Shown: positions 35,592 to 43,297 of the stretch, piece by piece
How positions within the stretch are numbered: the first letter of the stretch is position 1
Layout of the letters: each line of letters opens with the position of its first letter
NCBI GenBank assembly: GCA_036498905.1
Contig: DASYER010000023.1
Span: 62,001 to 126,000 of the forward strand
DNA: 64,000 nt
Reading direction: 5' to 3'
From: DAIDKA01 sp036498905
GTDB lineage: Bacteria; Pseudomonadota; Gammaproteobacteria; Steroidobacterales; Steroidobacteraceae
Position numbers and translations under genes: made by a program
Notes under the pieces: model-generated
What the model was told of the DNA's origin: nothing
Databases searched by the model: none
Seen by the model: the letters and a program-made list of their open reading frames with translations, nothing else

Positions 35592-36755
35592 ATGAGCCTC
35601 ATAAAACAGTTCTGGGCGCTGCTGCGCATCAATATCGCAGGCCTGCCGGCGCGCCTCGGACTGGTATGCACCATCGTCATCGGTGTGGCATGCGCGGTCG
35701 GGGTGTTGGTGTCCATGCTCGCCATGGGTGTCGGCGCGCGCCAGGAGGCGATGGGCAATGTGAGCCCCAATCGCGCCGTTCTGACGAGCATCGATGCTCC
35801 ATCGCCCGCACAGAGCAACATTACCCAGGATGCGGCCACGCTAATCCGCGGTCTGCCGGGCATTCGGCGCAATTCGGCAGGCAAGCCGATCGTGGTTTTT
35901 CAGGTTACCGTGTTCGTCCAGGCCCGCAGCAGGGCCGACCATGCTCAGACGGGCTTTCCGGTCATCGGAATGACCCCCGGACTCACTGACTATCAGCCGG
36001 AGCTGCGCATTACGGCAGGGCGCATGTTCAACGCGGGCGTACATGAGCTGATCGCGAGTAACAAATGCGTGCGGCAATACACTGATTTCGGCGTTGGGTC
36101 GAGGCGCCATATGCGCGGTGGCGACTGGCTCGTCGTGGGCAACTTCGATCTGGCCAGTACCGTGTGCGTCGTGTTCGGCGATGGGGATACGATTCTGTCG
36201 GCTTTCGGCCGCAACACCTATAACCAGGCCAACGTGATGCTCGAATCGCCTGCAGCCTTCGCGACACTTGCCGCCGCACTCAAGGCAGACCCGTCGCTTC
36301 ACCTGAAGGTCCAGCACGAAGCGGAGATCTTTGAGCAGAACATGCAGCAGATCAACGGTATCCTGAACTTCATCAGCTACTTCGTGGGCTCAATCATGGC
36401 TCTTGCGGCAACCATAGGCGCGGCCAACTCGCTCTATGCCATCGTCGATGGCCGCCGTCGCGAACTGGCCATTCTGCGTGCCGTCGGATTCAACAGTTCG
36501 CCGATCATTGTCTCGGTCGTGTTGGAATCGGTACTGCTGGCACTGCCCGGTGCTTTGATCGGTGCGCTCGTGGCGTGGCTTCTCTTCAACGGACTGCTGG
36601 CGAGTCCTCTTGGAGCAAGCTTCCACATGGCGGTTACCCCTTCACTGGCGGCGCTGGGGCTGGTCTGGGCGCTTGGGATAGGAGCCATCGGCGGCCTGCT
36701 GCCGGCACTGCGGGCCGCACGCGTGCCCGTGACGGCTGCGATGCGCGCGATCTGA
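35592..36755 (+). CDS. FtsX/MacB-type ABC permease, cassette A gene 2
   Basis: 387 residues. N-terminal helix LVCTIVIGVACAVGVLVSML, a periplasmic domain with GMTPGLTDYQPELRITAGRM and FGDGDTILSAFGRNTYNQAN, and three C-terminal helices ending in GAIGGLLPALRAARVPVTAA, the family stamp. The coupling segment is RRRELAILRAVGFNSS. Together with gene 1 it should form the heterodimeric membrane part of a MacB/LolCDE-like machine. The partner ATPase must be encoded outside this locus. An SDR gene follows 28 bases later and may be cotranscribed. Confidence 0.88.
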   Translation: MSLIKQFWALLRINIAGLPARLGLVCTIVIGVACAVGVLVSMLAMGVGARQEAMGNVSPNRAVLTSIDAPSPAQSNITQDAATLIRGLPGIRRNSAGKPIVVFQVTVFVQARSRADHAQTGFPVIGMTPGLTDYQPELRITAGRMFNAGVHELIASNKCVRQYTDFGVGSRRHMRGGDWLVVGNFDLASTVCVVFGDGDTILSAFGRNTYNQANVMLESPAAFATLAAALKADPSLHLKVQHEAEIFEQNMQQINGILNFISYFVGSIMALAATIGAANSLYAIVDGRRRELAILRAVGFNSSPIIVSVVLESVLLALPGALIGALVAWLLFNGLLASPLGASFHMAVTPSLAALGLVWALGIGAIGGLLPALRAARVPVTAAMRAI

Positions 36756-36783
36756 TTCAGCGCAGAAGAAAGAGGCACGGCGA

Positions 36784-37590
36784 ATGGATCTGGGACTGAA
36801 AGGACGCGCCGCGCTCATCACGGGCGGCAGTAAGGGTATCGGCAGAGCGATCGCGCGGGGCCTTGCTGAAGAGGGCGTCCGACTCGCTCTGCTTGCACGA
36901 ACCGAGACAACGCTGCAGGCCGCGGCCGATGAAATACAGGCCGCCACGGGCACTACCGTGCTCGCATTGCCGACGGACCTCCGCGACGCTGCAGCCGTCG
37001 CGCTCGCGGTCGAACGCGCGCAAGCCGAGCTCGGTCCTATGCACATTCTCGTCAATAGCGCCGGGGGTCCGATCAAGCGTTCCGAGCGGCAGATCCTCTG
37101 GGCGGATTCGGACTGGCACGATGACATCGACACCAAGACCCTCGGCATGCTTCGGGTGACACAGGCCATGATCCCCCATATGCCGACGGATGGCACGGGG
37201 CGCATCATCAATATCAGCGGTGTCGCCGGCTCCAGCGTGCTCACGGCCGCGCTGACGCACGGCCTCAACAATGCGGCCATGAATCACGTCACTTCGTATC
37301 TGGCCGCGGACCTGGCGGCGGCACGCATCACGGTGAACTCGGTGATTCCCGGGCTGATCGCAACTGAATGGCGCGAGAGCTGGGCCGAGAATGGCGGCCG
37401 GCAACGTGGGGTATCGAAGCAGGAGTTCCTGGCTGCGACCTGTCGTGAATGGGGCATCATCGCGGGCCGCTGGGGAAGCATGCGCGAGATTGCCGACGTC
37501 GTAGTGTTCATCGCGTCCGATCGCGCGTCCTACATCAACGGCGCGAAGCTTACGGTTGACGGTGGCTATGCCATCAACGTCCGCGGTTAG
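36784..37590 (+). CDS. SDR-family protein lacking the usual catalytic Ser/Tyr/Lys
   Basis: 268 residues with a good Rossmann fold: ITGGSKGIGRAIARGLAEE (nucleotide-binding TGxxxGIG) and ILVNSAGG. The C-terminal VIPGLIATEW and YINGAKLTVDGG are typical too. The active site is altered. Where SDRs have SS-x(12)-Y-x3-K, this one reads NISGVAGSS and then LTHGLNNAAMNHV: the Ser becomes Gly, Tyr becomes His and Lys becomes Asn. It can bind a cofactor but may not be a normal oxidoreductase; His could act instead of Tyr. Likely cotranscribed with the permeases. Confidence 0.88.
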   Translation: MDLGLKGRAALITGGSKGIGRAIARGLAEEGVRLALLARTETTLQAAADEIQAATGTTVLALPTDLRDAAAVALAVERAQAELGPMHILVNSAGGPIKRSERQILWADSDWHDDIDTKTLGMLRVTQAMIPHMPTDGTGRIINISGVAGSSVLTAALTHGLNNAAMNHVTSYLAADLAAARITVNSVIPGLIATEWRESWAENGGRQRGVSKQEFLAATCREWGIIAGRWGSMREIADVVVFIASDRASYINGAKLTVDGGYAINVRG

Positions 37591-37629
37591 GAGAGCGGAC
37601 CGCGATCCGGCCGCACCGCCTGCCTGCCG

Positions 37630-38148
37630 CTATTTGGTTGCCGGCACCGGTATCGTCAGCGCAATGTGATCGACACTTCCCACGGCGCGTGTGATGTGAC
37701 CCTTGCCGGTCAGGTCGTCCATCAGGACGATGCTGCCGAGCCCGAAGCGCCGCACCTCTCCGTCCCCGGCCGTTACCTCAGACATGCCCTGCACCGGGAT
37801 CAGATACATCCGCCGCGGCGCCTTATGCCAATCCTCGACCGCGGCGCGCTTCAGGTACAGGAAGGTGGCTCCGGTTGCGCCGCGTAGCGGCAGGGAGACC
37901 AGGGCCTCAGGGTCCGGGTTGGTGCGCGAGGTCGTGCCGGCGGTCGGGTTCTCGGGCGTCGCCGCCTCGAAGCTCAGCTTCTCGTCGCGGAAGTGCGAGA
38001 CGCCCTTGGCGTCGGCCCACAGGTGAGTGATGGAAAGGACGCGGGTGGCCGCAGCAGGCGCATGCGCCTCATCGGCATGCGGCAGCAGACCCGGCAGACA
38101 CAGGAGTGCGCCGGCGGTAATAAAGCGGAGGAGGAAGGGAGTCTTCAT
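37630..38148 (-). CDS. Exported cupin-like protein
   Basis: 172 residues from ATG 38148 with a signal peptide (FLLRFITAGALLCLPGLLPH). The core has a cupin-type barrel: RVLSITHLWADAKGVSHFRD, ATFLYLKRAAVEDWHKAPRR, MYLIPVQGMSEVTAGDGEVR, RFGLGSIVLMDDLTGKGHIT. The two conserved His/Glu groups of cupin motif 1 are only partly matched, so metal binding is uncertain. It is convergent with the SDR gene. Function unknown. Confidence 0.7.
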   Translation of the reverse strand: MKTPFLLRFITAGALLCLPGLLPHADEAHAPAAATRVLSITHLWADAKGVSHFRDEKLSFEAATPENPTAGTTSRTNPDPEALVSLPLRGATGATFLYLKRAAVEDWHKAPRRMYLIPVQGMSEVTAGDGEVRRFGLGSIVLMDDLTGKGHITRAVGSVDHIALTIPVPATK

Positions 38149-38220
38149 GGTCGGGCTACCTCGCAATGGTTCCATTCAGCAGCACCATGATAAGCCGCCC
38201 CTGGCGGCGTTGATACGCTC

Positions 38221-38748
38221 TCAGGACGTCCGGTCACGCACGATTCCGGCTGTGCAGCCTTTAATCGCCTTCATGAGTCTGCGCGCCTGCGTCAGGCCGT
38301 GAGCGATGCTCACATCAATGCCGCCAAGGTCGATCCCGTAGGGACCTTGCCACACAATGTTATTCAGGACGTAGTCGTCGAACAGGAACGCGATGCGCAT
38401 GCCGGAATGGTTGGTGGTTGCATCATGTAGCCGCTGATCTACCGCCTGGGTGAACTTCAACTGAATCATTGCGTCGTCATCATCGCCGTCACGGGGGGTC
38501 AGCAATTCGATTTCGGTGATGTCGCCGGTCGTAGTGAGTGCTTCCCGATGAACATAGATAGTCTTATGGGTGCCTATCTTCAGGGCGCGCGTCTGCGAAG
38601 TGGCGTGCGGCTCGACGATCGTAAAGCCCACTTTCGGGCAGGACCCAGCAGCGAGGGTCGCTTCGGAAATCACTGCGATCCCCAACACCGCTGCCCGCAC
38701 GATGAGAGGACGTTTCGGTCGGTCGAACGTCATGCTTCGCAACCTCAT
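38221..38748 (-). CDS. Secreted protein with a SecD P1-head-like domain
   Basis: 175 residues with a signal peptide (LIVRAAVLGIAVISEATLAA). The second half reads LKFTQAVDQRLHDATTNHSG, MRIAFLFDDYVLNNIVWQGP, GIDLGGIDVSIAHGLTQARR. This resembles the SecD periplasmic head subdomain, where a GxxlAIvlDgkV-x-s-P segment is followed by a Gly-rich turn and an A-x-x-L-A helix. It is not part of a Sec channel gene here. Homologues of this kind occur as small exported proteins of unknown role. Assignment is by pattern only. Confidence 0.6.
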   Translation of the reverse strand: MRLRSMTFDRPKRPLIVRAAVLGIAVISEATLAAGSCPKVGFTIVEPHATSQTRALKIGTHKTIYVHREALTTTGDITEIELLTPRDGDDDDAMIQLKFTQAVDQRLHDATTNHSGMRIAFLFDDYVLNNIVWQGPYGIDLGGIDVSIAHGLTQARRLMKAIKGCTAGIVRDRTS

Positions 38749-38760
38749 GATCCTCGAAGA

Positions 38761-39261
38761 TCAGCCACGCTGCAGCAGCATCGCAATCCTCGATGTTAGG
38801 AGCTTGACCATCAATCGGAAAGGATATTCCGGAAAAGCGGGGACCGTCGTATCGAGCACCCCGCCTTGCCGATACTTGGTGCAGACATGCATTTGCACGG
38901 GCGGCACCTCACCGATGACGGCCGCACGATACAGGTCCACCCAGTGTCTGCTGTCGTCGAACGTGAGGACCAGTGCGGCGTTACAGCACGTCGCCACCAT
39001 TCGACTCGTCGCGGACTTCTGTCGAATCTTATAGCCTCGCAGCAGCTCGGCACCTTTGCTGATCCGCACCCGATCCTTGCGGTACACGAGGTAGCCGACT
39101 CCACCGCCGGGCTCACGGATACGACCGGCATGTGGAAGAGCCTCGATTTGCTGCGCACCCGCCTGGCAGTCATCGCAGTGACAAACGACACTGGTCATCG
39201 GGGTTCCGGTTGCCTCCAGTTCGACCTTGCCGCATGTGCAGCGGGCAACCAACTCAGTCAT
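38761..39261 (-). CDS. Divergent GFA/DUF6151-like protein
   Basis: 166 residues from ATG 39261, overlapping the SRPBCC stop by one base (TGATG). Cys pattern CTCGKVELE, CHCDDCQAG and CCNAALVLTF near 78-88 fit the GFA-type zinc sites, but the last CxxC is changed to CC. The segment VGYLVYRKDRVRISKGAELL is in keeping with the fold. It is the third gene of the ArsR-SRPBCC-GFA operon. Its chemistry is unknown. Confidence 0.75.
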   Translation of the reverse strand: MTELVARCTCGKVELEATGTPMTSVVCHCDDCQAGAQQIEALPHAGRIREPGGGVGYLVYRKDRVRISKGAELLRGYKIRQKSATSRMVATCCNAALVLTFDDSRHWVDLYRAAVIGEVPPVQMHVCTKYRQGGVLDTTVPAFPEYPFRLMVKLLTSRIAMLLQRG

Positions 39262-39740
39262 CAGGCGCCGCTCAGCGTCTTTCCAGTTTCCAACAGCGAT
39301 TTCAGATCGCTGATAATCCAGGTCCATCCACCACCTCCGCGGCCGTTGAACTTGGTCGAAATCGACGCTTCCATGAGCGGCGCACCCGCAAGCTCATGGG
39401 TCACCGTCAGGCGGCAAAACCCCTCGGCCCGCGGCTCAATCTCCCAGGTGATGCGTGTGAAGCCTTCGGCCTTGTTCTCCTGCGAAAACAAGAATCGATA
39501 GGTCTGCACGAGCTTGTGGGGCGCGTGGGCTTCGATGACCTCGCCGTCGATGATCACCTCTGGCAGTCCGATCTGACGCATTTGCGCGTTCGCCCGCGCC
39601 TGAAAGGCGCCGCCGGGCTTCAGATCGTACCGCTGGATTGCCCGGTATCCGTAGCGACTGGTCCATTCGGGGGACGTGACCGCCTCCCAGATGGCCTGGG
39701 CCGTGGCGCGTATATAGATCTCGTGAATTCGGGTGCTCAT
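39261..39740 (-). CDS. SRPBCC family protein (AHSA1-like)
   Basis: 159 residues. The N-terminus IHEIYIRATAQAIWEAVTSP, then EWTSRYGYRAIQRYDLKPGG, and the final WTWIISDLKSLLETGKTL are the standard AHSA1-like SRPBCC layout. The start overlaps the ArsR stop by ATGA. It is the middle gene of an operon controlled by ArsR. It binds a hydrophobic ligand in all likelihood. A second SRPBCC with ArsR exists at 26941, but there the gene order is reversed. Confidence 0.9.
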   Translation of the reverse strand: MSTRIHEIYIRATAQAIWEAVTSPEWTSRYGYRAIQRYDLKPGGAFQARANAQMRQIGLPEVIIDGEVIEAHAPHKLVQTYRFLFSQENKAEGFTRITWEIEPRAEGFCRLTVTHELAGAPLMEASISTKFNGRGGGGWTWIISDLKSLLETGKTLSGA

Positions 39741-40081
39741 GCCTTTTTCCGTTGTTCTGCCGCTGCCGATGTTTCCAGAGAGGCCTTCAGGTTCGCTAGT
39801 GCCGACACTTCCCGCTCCGTGTACTTGTCGATCCAGCGATCATGAATCAGACGAATGGGAACTGCGTTGAGGAAATGCAACTTCTCGCGGCCTGAGCGCC
39901 GAGTAAGTACCAGCCCCGCCTCTTCCAAGACCCGCAGGTGTTTCATGACGCCGAAGCGTGTCATCTTCAGACCGCTCTCCAAATCGCTCAGCGATTGCCC
40001 GTCGTGCGTGTACAGCCGATCCAATAGGAATCGGCGCGATGCGTCCGCCAGCGCTTTGAATACCGCATCCTCGCTAAGCAT
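39737..40081 (-). CDS. ArsR family repressor, leaderless start
   Basis: 114 residues from ATG 40081. A winged helix is seen: VFKALADASRRFLLDRLYTH, LSDLESGLKMTRFGVMKHLR, VLEEAGLVLTRRSGREKLHF. No metal cysteines. The frame continues seven codons to an ATG at 40102, but that ATG is inside the operator between the -35 and -10 boxes. The -10 box ends seven bases before ATG 40081, so transcription should begin at or beside this start codon. It is the first gene of the operon with SRPBCC and GFA, and represses itself by inference. Confidence 0.88.
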   Translation of the reverse strand: MLSEDAVFKALADASRRFLLDRLYTHDGQSLSDLESGLKMTRFGVMKHLRVLEEAGLVLTRRSGREKLHFLNAVPIRLIHDRWIDKYTEREVSALANLKASLETSAAAEQRKKA

Positions 40082-40087
40082 GGCCGG

Positions 40088-40117
40088 ACTATACGTGACC
40101 ATATGGTCACATGTAAA
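40088..40117 (-). promoter_or_regulatory. ArsR promoter with operator filling the spacer
   Basis: Read on the minus strand: TTTACA (40117-40112), one base, the perfect palindrome GTGACCATATGGTCAC (40110-40095), one base, TATAGT (40093-40088). The spacer is 18 bases and the 16-base palindrome sits exactly between the boxes. The start codon ATG 40081 comes six bases after the -10 box, so no leader is possible. Binding by an ArsR dimer would block RNA polymerase directly. Confidence 0.75.
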
Positions 40118-40165
40118 CAGCGGCGTGTTTCGTCGAGCAAACGACGCTTTCTTGATTCTTTCCGT

Positions 40166-40576
40166 CTATTCGCCAGTCTTCGGTAGTGGTTTGGAGATGT
40201 GCTGATGAAATACTCGCCATGTTTCATCCTTCTTACGAAGGCAAAACGTCGCGCGAACCAGATCTTCAAAAGTGCGCCCGTCGGGGAGGGTGCCACCGCA
40301 GCGTATAAAGCAGTGCGCGGTCGCTAGCTCGGCTTCGGCATCGACGACCAGATTTTCCAATTGGAAGATCCCTTCACCTCGTGTATCGGGCTGCCAGTCG
40401 TCCCAGCTTTTGCGATAGGCCTCCGCACTGTCGTACTTCATCGGAGTAAGAACATCAAAAATCACCAGATTCGGCAGATGATTCTTGAGGATGTCGTTCT
40501 GCCGATCTTCACGCGTTGCCTGAGCCCAGGACTCCAGTACCGCCCGTACCGCCTCTCGGTTCTCATCTGCTGGCAT
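40166..40576 (-). CDS. SnoaL-like/ketosteroid-isomerase-like protein
   Basis: 136 residues. An NTF2-like cone fold is indicated by the first helix AVRAVLESWAQATREDRQND, LVIFDVLTPMKYDSAEAYR in the ligand pocket, and strands LATAHCFIRCGGTLPDGRTF, VRATFCLRKKDETWRVFHQH. This layout is common in SnoaL_3/DUF4440 members, which include isomerases and hydrolases. It is 84 bases upstream of the ArsR start and on the same strand, but ArsR has its own promoter. Confidence 0.8.
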   Translation of the reverse strand: MPADENREAVRAVLESWAQATREDRQNDILKNHLPNLVIFDVLTPMKYDSAEAYRKSWDDWQPDTRGEGIFQLENLVVDAEAELATAHCFIRCGGTLPDGRTFEDLVRATFCLRKKDETWRVFHQHISKPLPKTGE

Positions 40577-40678
40577 GATTGCCGCTACTCCTCTTGCTGT
40601 GCTTCACGTTGCCAACTTGCGTTCCGGCATACCTCTATGACGAACGAGTGCGATCCATTTCGACACGATGGTGCTCTG

Positions 40679-41908
40679 TCATGCACCACGCGCCGCAATG
40701 GCGGGGGGTACCGTGGCGGCACGTAATGCGGGCCAAAGGACGGCGAGCTGCCCGAGAATCAGCACTATTATTGTCCCTGCGAGCAGATAGCCCGATGGTA
40801 GGCGCGTCAAAGAAATGCTCTTAAGGATCCACAGATTCGCGGCCAGCCCGAGCAGGACGCCGAGAATCGATCCGGCACCGGCAATCAACAGGTTCTCGGT
40901 CTGGAAATAGCACACGATATTTCCCGCCGTAGCACCCAGTGCCCGGCGCACTCCGATCTGCCGCCTGCGCTGCGATACCCAGTAGCTCGTCAGGCCGAAG
41001 ATCCCGAAAGCGGTGATGCCCAGCAGGATCGCGCAGATGATGCCCATGAGCAGTGCCAAGCCGCGGGCCCCGCGATAGAAGGAGCTGCGCGCCGCGCTGA
41101 GCGACTGCATGGATAGGATGCTTCGCTGGCGGCTGTTCTGGTAGAGAACGTCGCGCGCCGCCTGCATGGCCGCCGCGAGCTGTCCGGGCTTAGCACGGAC
41201 GAGGTAGAAGAAATTCGTCTCGGCCCACAGCAGCGGGACCAGCGTTGTGTTGGGTCCGATACTGCTGCCGCCGACATCCTGGCTTGGCCCGAGCCGGTCA
41301 ACGACGCCCACGATGGTAGCCGTCGTGCCGCCGGGAAAGATCGAGGCCACGCGCCCAAGGACGTTGCTGTTGGGATCCAGGGCGCGCGCCAGAGCGCGCG
41401 TGACAACCAGGCTGCCCCAGCTGGGGTAATTGTCGCTGAAGCCATGAGCAACCTGAACATCATCGGCTCGGAAATTGCGTCCCGCGATCAACTTCAATCC
41501 CAGTACATGCAACGCGTGGTCATCGGCCGGGAAGGCCCCCGTTCCAACGCCCGAGTTCGGCCGCTCCGGGTGCAGCGTGATGGCCATTCCGATGCCCCGG
41601 CCACCGAACGGATGAAGCGGTGATAACGTTGCGTCCTCCACTTGCGGCAAGGCGCGCAGGCTGGCCAGGTCGGCCTTCTCGCGCGCCGCCAGATCATCGG
41701 CCGCACCGGCCCACTGGTTTGATATGGCGATCAGGCTGGATTCATCCGCAACCCCGGTCGGCCCGCGACTCAGTGCCGTCTGCCGCTCGATGATGAACAG
41801 CGCATTGCACAGCACGGCGAGCGTTAGCGCAATTTGCAGCGCGATGAGTAGCGCGCCGACCTTGTTGCGTCGTAGCGAGGACAGAATCGGCCCAATTTCC
41901 GTCATGGG
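40679..41908 (-). CDS. MacB-type ABC permease (BlaI operon, second permease)
   Basis: 409 residues from ATG 41908 (MTEIGPILSSLRRNKVGALL). N-terminal helix LLIALQIALTLAVLCNALFI, a periplasmic domain with GMAITLHPERPNSGVG and GRNFRADDVQVAHG, and three C-terminal helices: LLMGIICAILLGITAFGIFG, AGAGSILGVLLGLAANLWIL and LLAGTIIVLILGQLAVLWPA. The coupling segment is SQRRRQIGVRRALGAT. The sequence differs from the other cassettes and is closer to MacB/BceB-type. It starts after the sister permease and has no ATPase. Confidence 0.85.
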   Translation of the reverse strand, partial: PMTEIGPILSSLRRNKVGALLIALQIALTLAVLCNALFIIERQTALSRGPTGVADESSLIAISNQWAGAADDLAAREKADLASLRALPQVEDATLSPLHPFGGRGIGMAITLHPERPNSGVGTGAFPADDHALHVLGLKLIAGRNFRADDVQVAHGFSDNYPSWGSLVVTRALARALDPNSNVLGRVASIFPGGTTATIVGVVDRLGPSQDVGGSSIGPNTTLVPLLWAETNFFYLVRAKPGQLAAAMQAARDVLYQNSRQRSILSMQSLSAARSSFYRGARGLALLMGIICAILLGITAFGIFGLTSYWVSQRRRQIGVRRALGATAGNIVCYFQTENLLIAGAGSILGVLLGLAANLWILKSISLTRLPSGYLLAGTIIVLILGQLAVLWPALRAATVPPAIAARGA

Positions 41909-41915
41909 ACCTTCC

Positions 41916-43232
41916 CTATAGCGTTTTGAGCTGCAAGGCGGGTTGAACCTGCATCGCACGCCAGGTCGGATACAACCCTGCAAGGAGCATCGCTGCGAGG
42001 GCGACCGTCAATGCGATCAGTAGGTCGCTGCCATGCAGGTGCGCCAGTCCGGACAGGTCTTTATCCAGGAGCATGCGGCAGCCGGCCAAGCCCAGCTGTG
42101 TCAAACCGATTCCGACGAGGCCGCCGGCCAGTCCGATGACGCCGGACTCCACCATGAATTGCGCAAAAATGGCCGGCCGAGTGGCTCCCAGTGCGCGGCG
42201 CACGCCGACGGCGCCGGCCCGCGCCATGACATTGGCGAGCATCAGGCCGACGGCGTTGAGTACACACACGAGCAGCAGTGCAAACGCGACCCTGGTGAGG
42301 GTTTCGACCGCGGGCGGCACGACGTGACTGTACTTGAGCCATTGCGTGACGTTCCTGAGGGCGACATGCGCCAACCATTGAAACCGGCCCTTTCGTCGCT
42401 GCTCCGCCGCATAGTTGTGCAGGAAAGTAGTGTAGTTCGCGGCGTCCCGCGCACTGGGCAGCTCGACCCAGAAATGCAGCCAGATACAGTTGGAATGCAG
42501 GAGGCCGTCCCAACCCTTGCCTCCTCCAGAGCCATCACAATTGAGGATTGAATATGTCGGCATCTGCTCATCGATGGCACGGGTGAACGGCAGGAACAGC
42601 TGGTCTTCGCCGGAATAGGTCAACCCGCCCACGTCATAGAAGCGCGGGCTCGGGTGCCACTTGTCGAGCACGCCAATGATGCGGTAGGTCTTTTTACTGA
42701 TGGTCAGCGTCCTGCCGACACTGTTCGACCCGGCGAATAGCCGGTCATTGAGTGCACGCGTAAGCACGACAACCGCGGCGTGACGGTCGTCCTCGGCCCG
42801 CGACCAGGGTCCCCCGTACTGAAATGGGGCATCGAACATCGGGAAGAAGTCACCGGAAGTGGCAAGGGCGTAGATCTGGGTGGGGCTGCGGGTCGGATCC
42901 GCGTCAGCGATGGAGAGTGTGGTCGGATACAGCGCGGCCTGTCGTACCCCGGCATGCGCCCGCAGCCAGGCGCTGACGTCGAAATAGGTCAGGACGGGAG
43001 GCAGGAAATCCGAGTATCCGCGCCATCGACCCCCCGGACCGAAGTTGTCAATCTGCGGAACGAACAGCTGGGCGGACTTCTGCGGGATGGGATCGCCCGA
43101 TGCCGCGCGAAAGATGGTGAGCATGGTCATCGAGGCGCCGATACCCACTCCGATCGCAATGATCATCAGCGCCGTAAACACCATGTTGCGCCGCAGATTA
43201 CCCAGCGCCAAAGTGCAGTAGTAGCCGAACAC
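41916..43232 (-). CDS. MacB-type ABC permease (BlaI operon, first permease)
   Basis: 438 residues from GTG 43232, with a GAGGGGG ribosome site; upstream codons in frame do not look like protein. N-terminal helix VFTALMIIAIGVGIGASMTM, a large periplasmic domain (LTISKKTYRIIGVLDKWHPS, FLPFTRAIDEQM), coupling segment GAVGVRRALGATRPAIFAQF, and C-terminal helices including SDLLIALTVALAAMLLAGLY. It follows the M56 gene by 65 bases. The BlaI-M56 pair probably controls it. Substrates for such permeases are often antimicrobial peptides or lipoproteins. Confidence 0.85.
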   Translation of the reverse strand: MFGYYCTLALGNLRRNMVFTALMIIAIGVGIGASMTMLTIFRAASGDPIPQKSAQLFVPQIDNFGPGGRWRGYSDFLPPVLTYFDVSAWLRAHAGVRQAALYPTTLSIADADPTRSPTQIYALATSGDFFPMFDAPFQYGGPWSRAEDDRHAAVVVLTRALNDRLFAGSNSVGRTLTISKKTYRIIGVLDKWHPSPRFYDVGGLTYSGEDQLFLPFTRAIDEQMPTYSILNCDGSGGGKGWDGLLHSNCIWLHFWVELPSARDAANYTTFLHNYAAEQRRKGRFQWLAHVALRNVTQWLKYSHVVPPAVETLTRVAFALLLVCVLNAVGLMLANVMARAGAVGVRRALGATRPAIFAQFMVESGVIGLAGGLVGIGLTQLGLAGCRMLLDKDLSGLAHLHGSDLLIALTVALAAMLLAGLYPTWRAMQVQPALQLKTL

Positions 43233-43297
43233 GACACCCCCTCGGTCACATACGCCTGGCCTGATCCGCGGTTGTGGAGAGGGCAAATTCCTCGAAA

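Noticed and set aside
40081..40102. ATG at 40102 as start of ArsR
   Set aside because: It lies within the operator between the -35 and -10 boxes, upstream of the expected transcription start.
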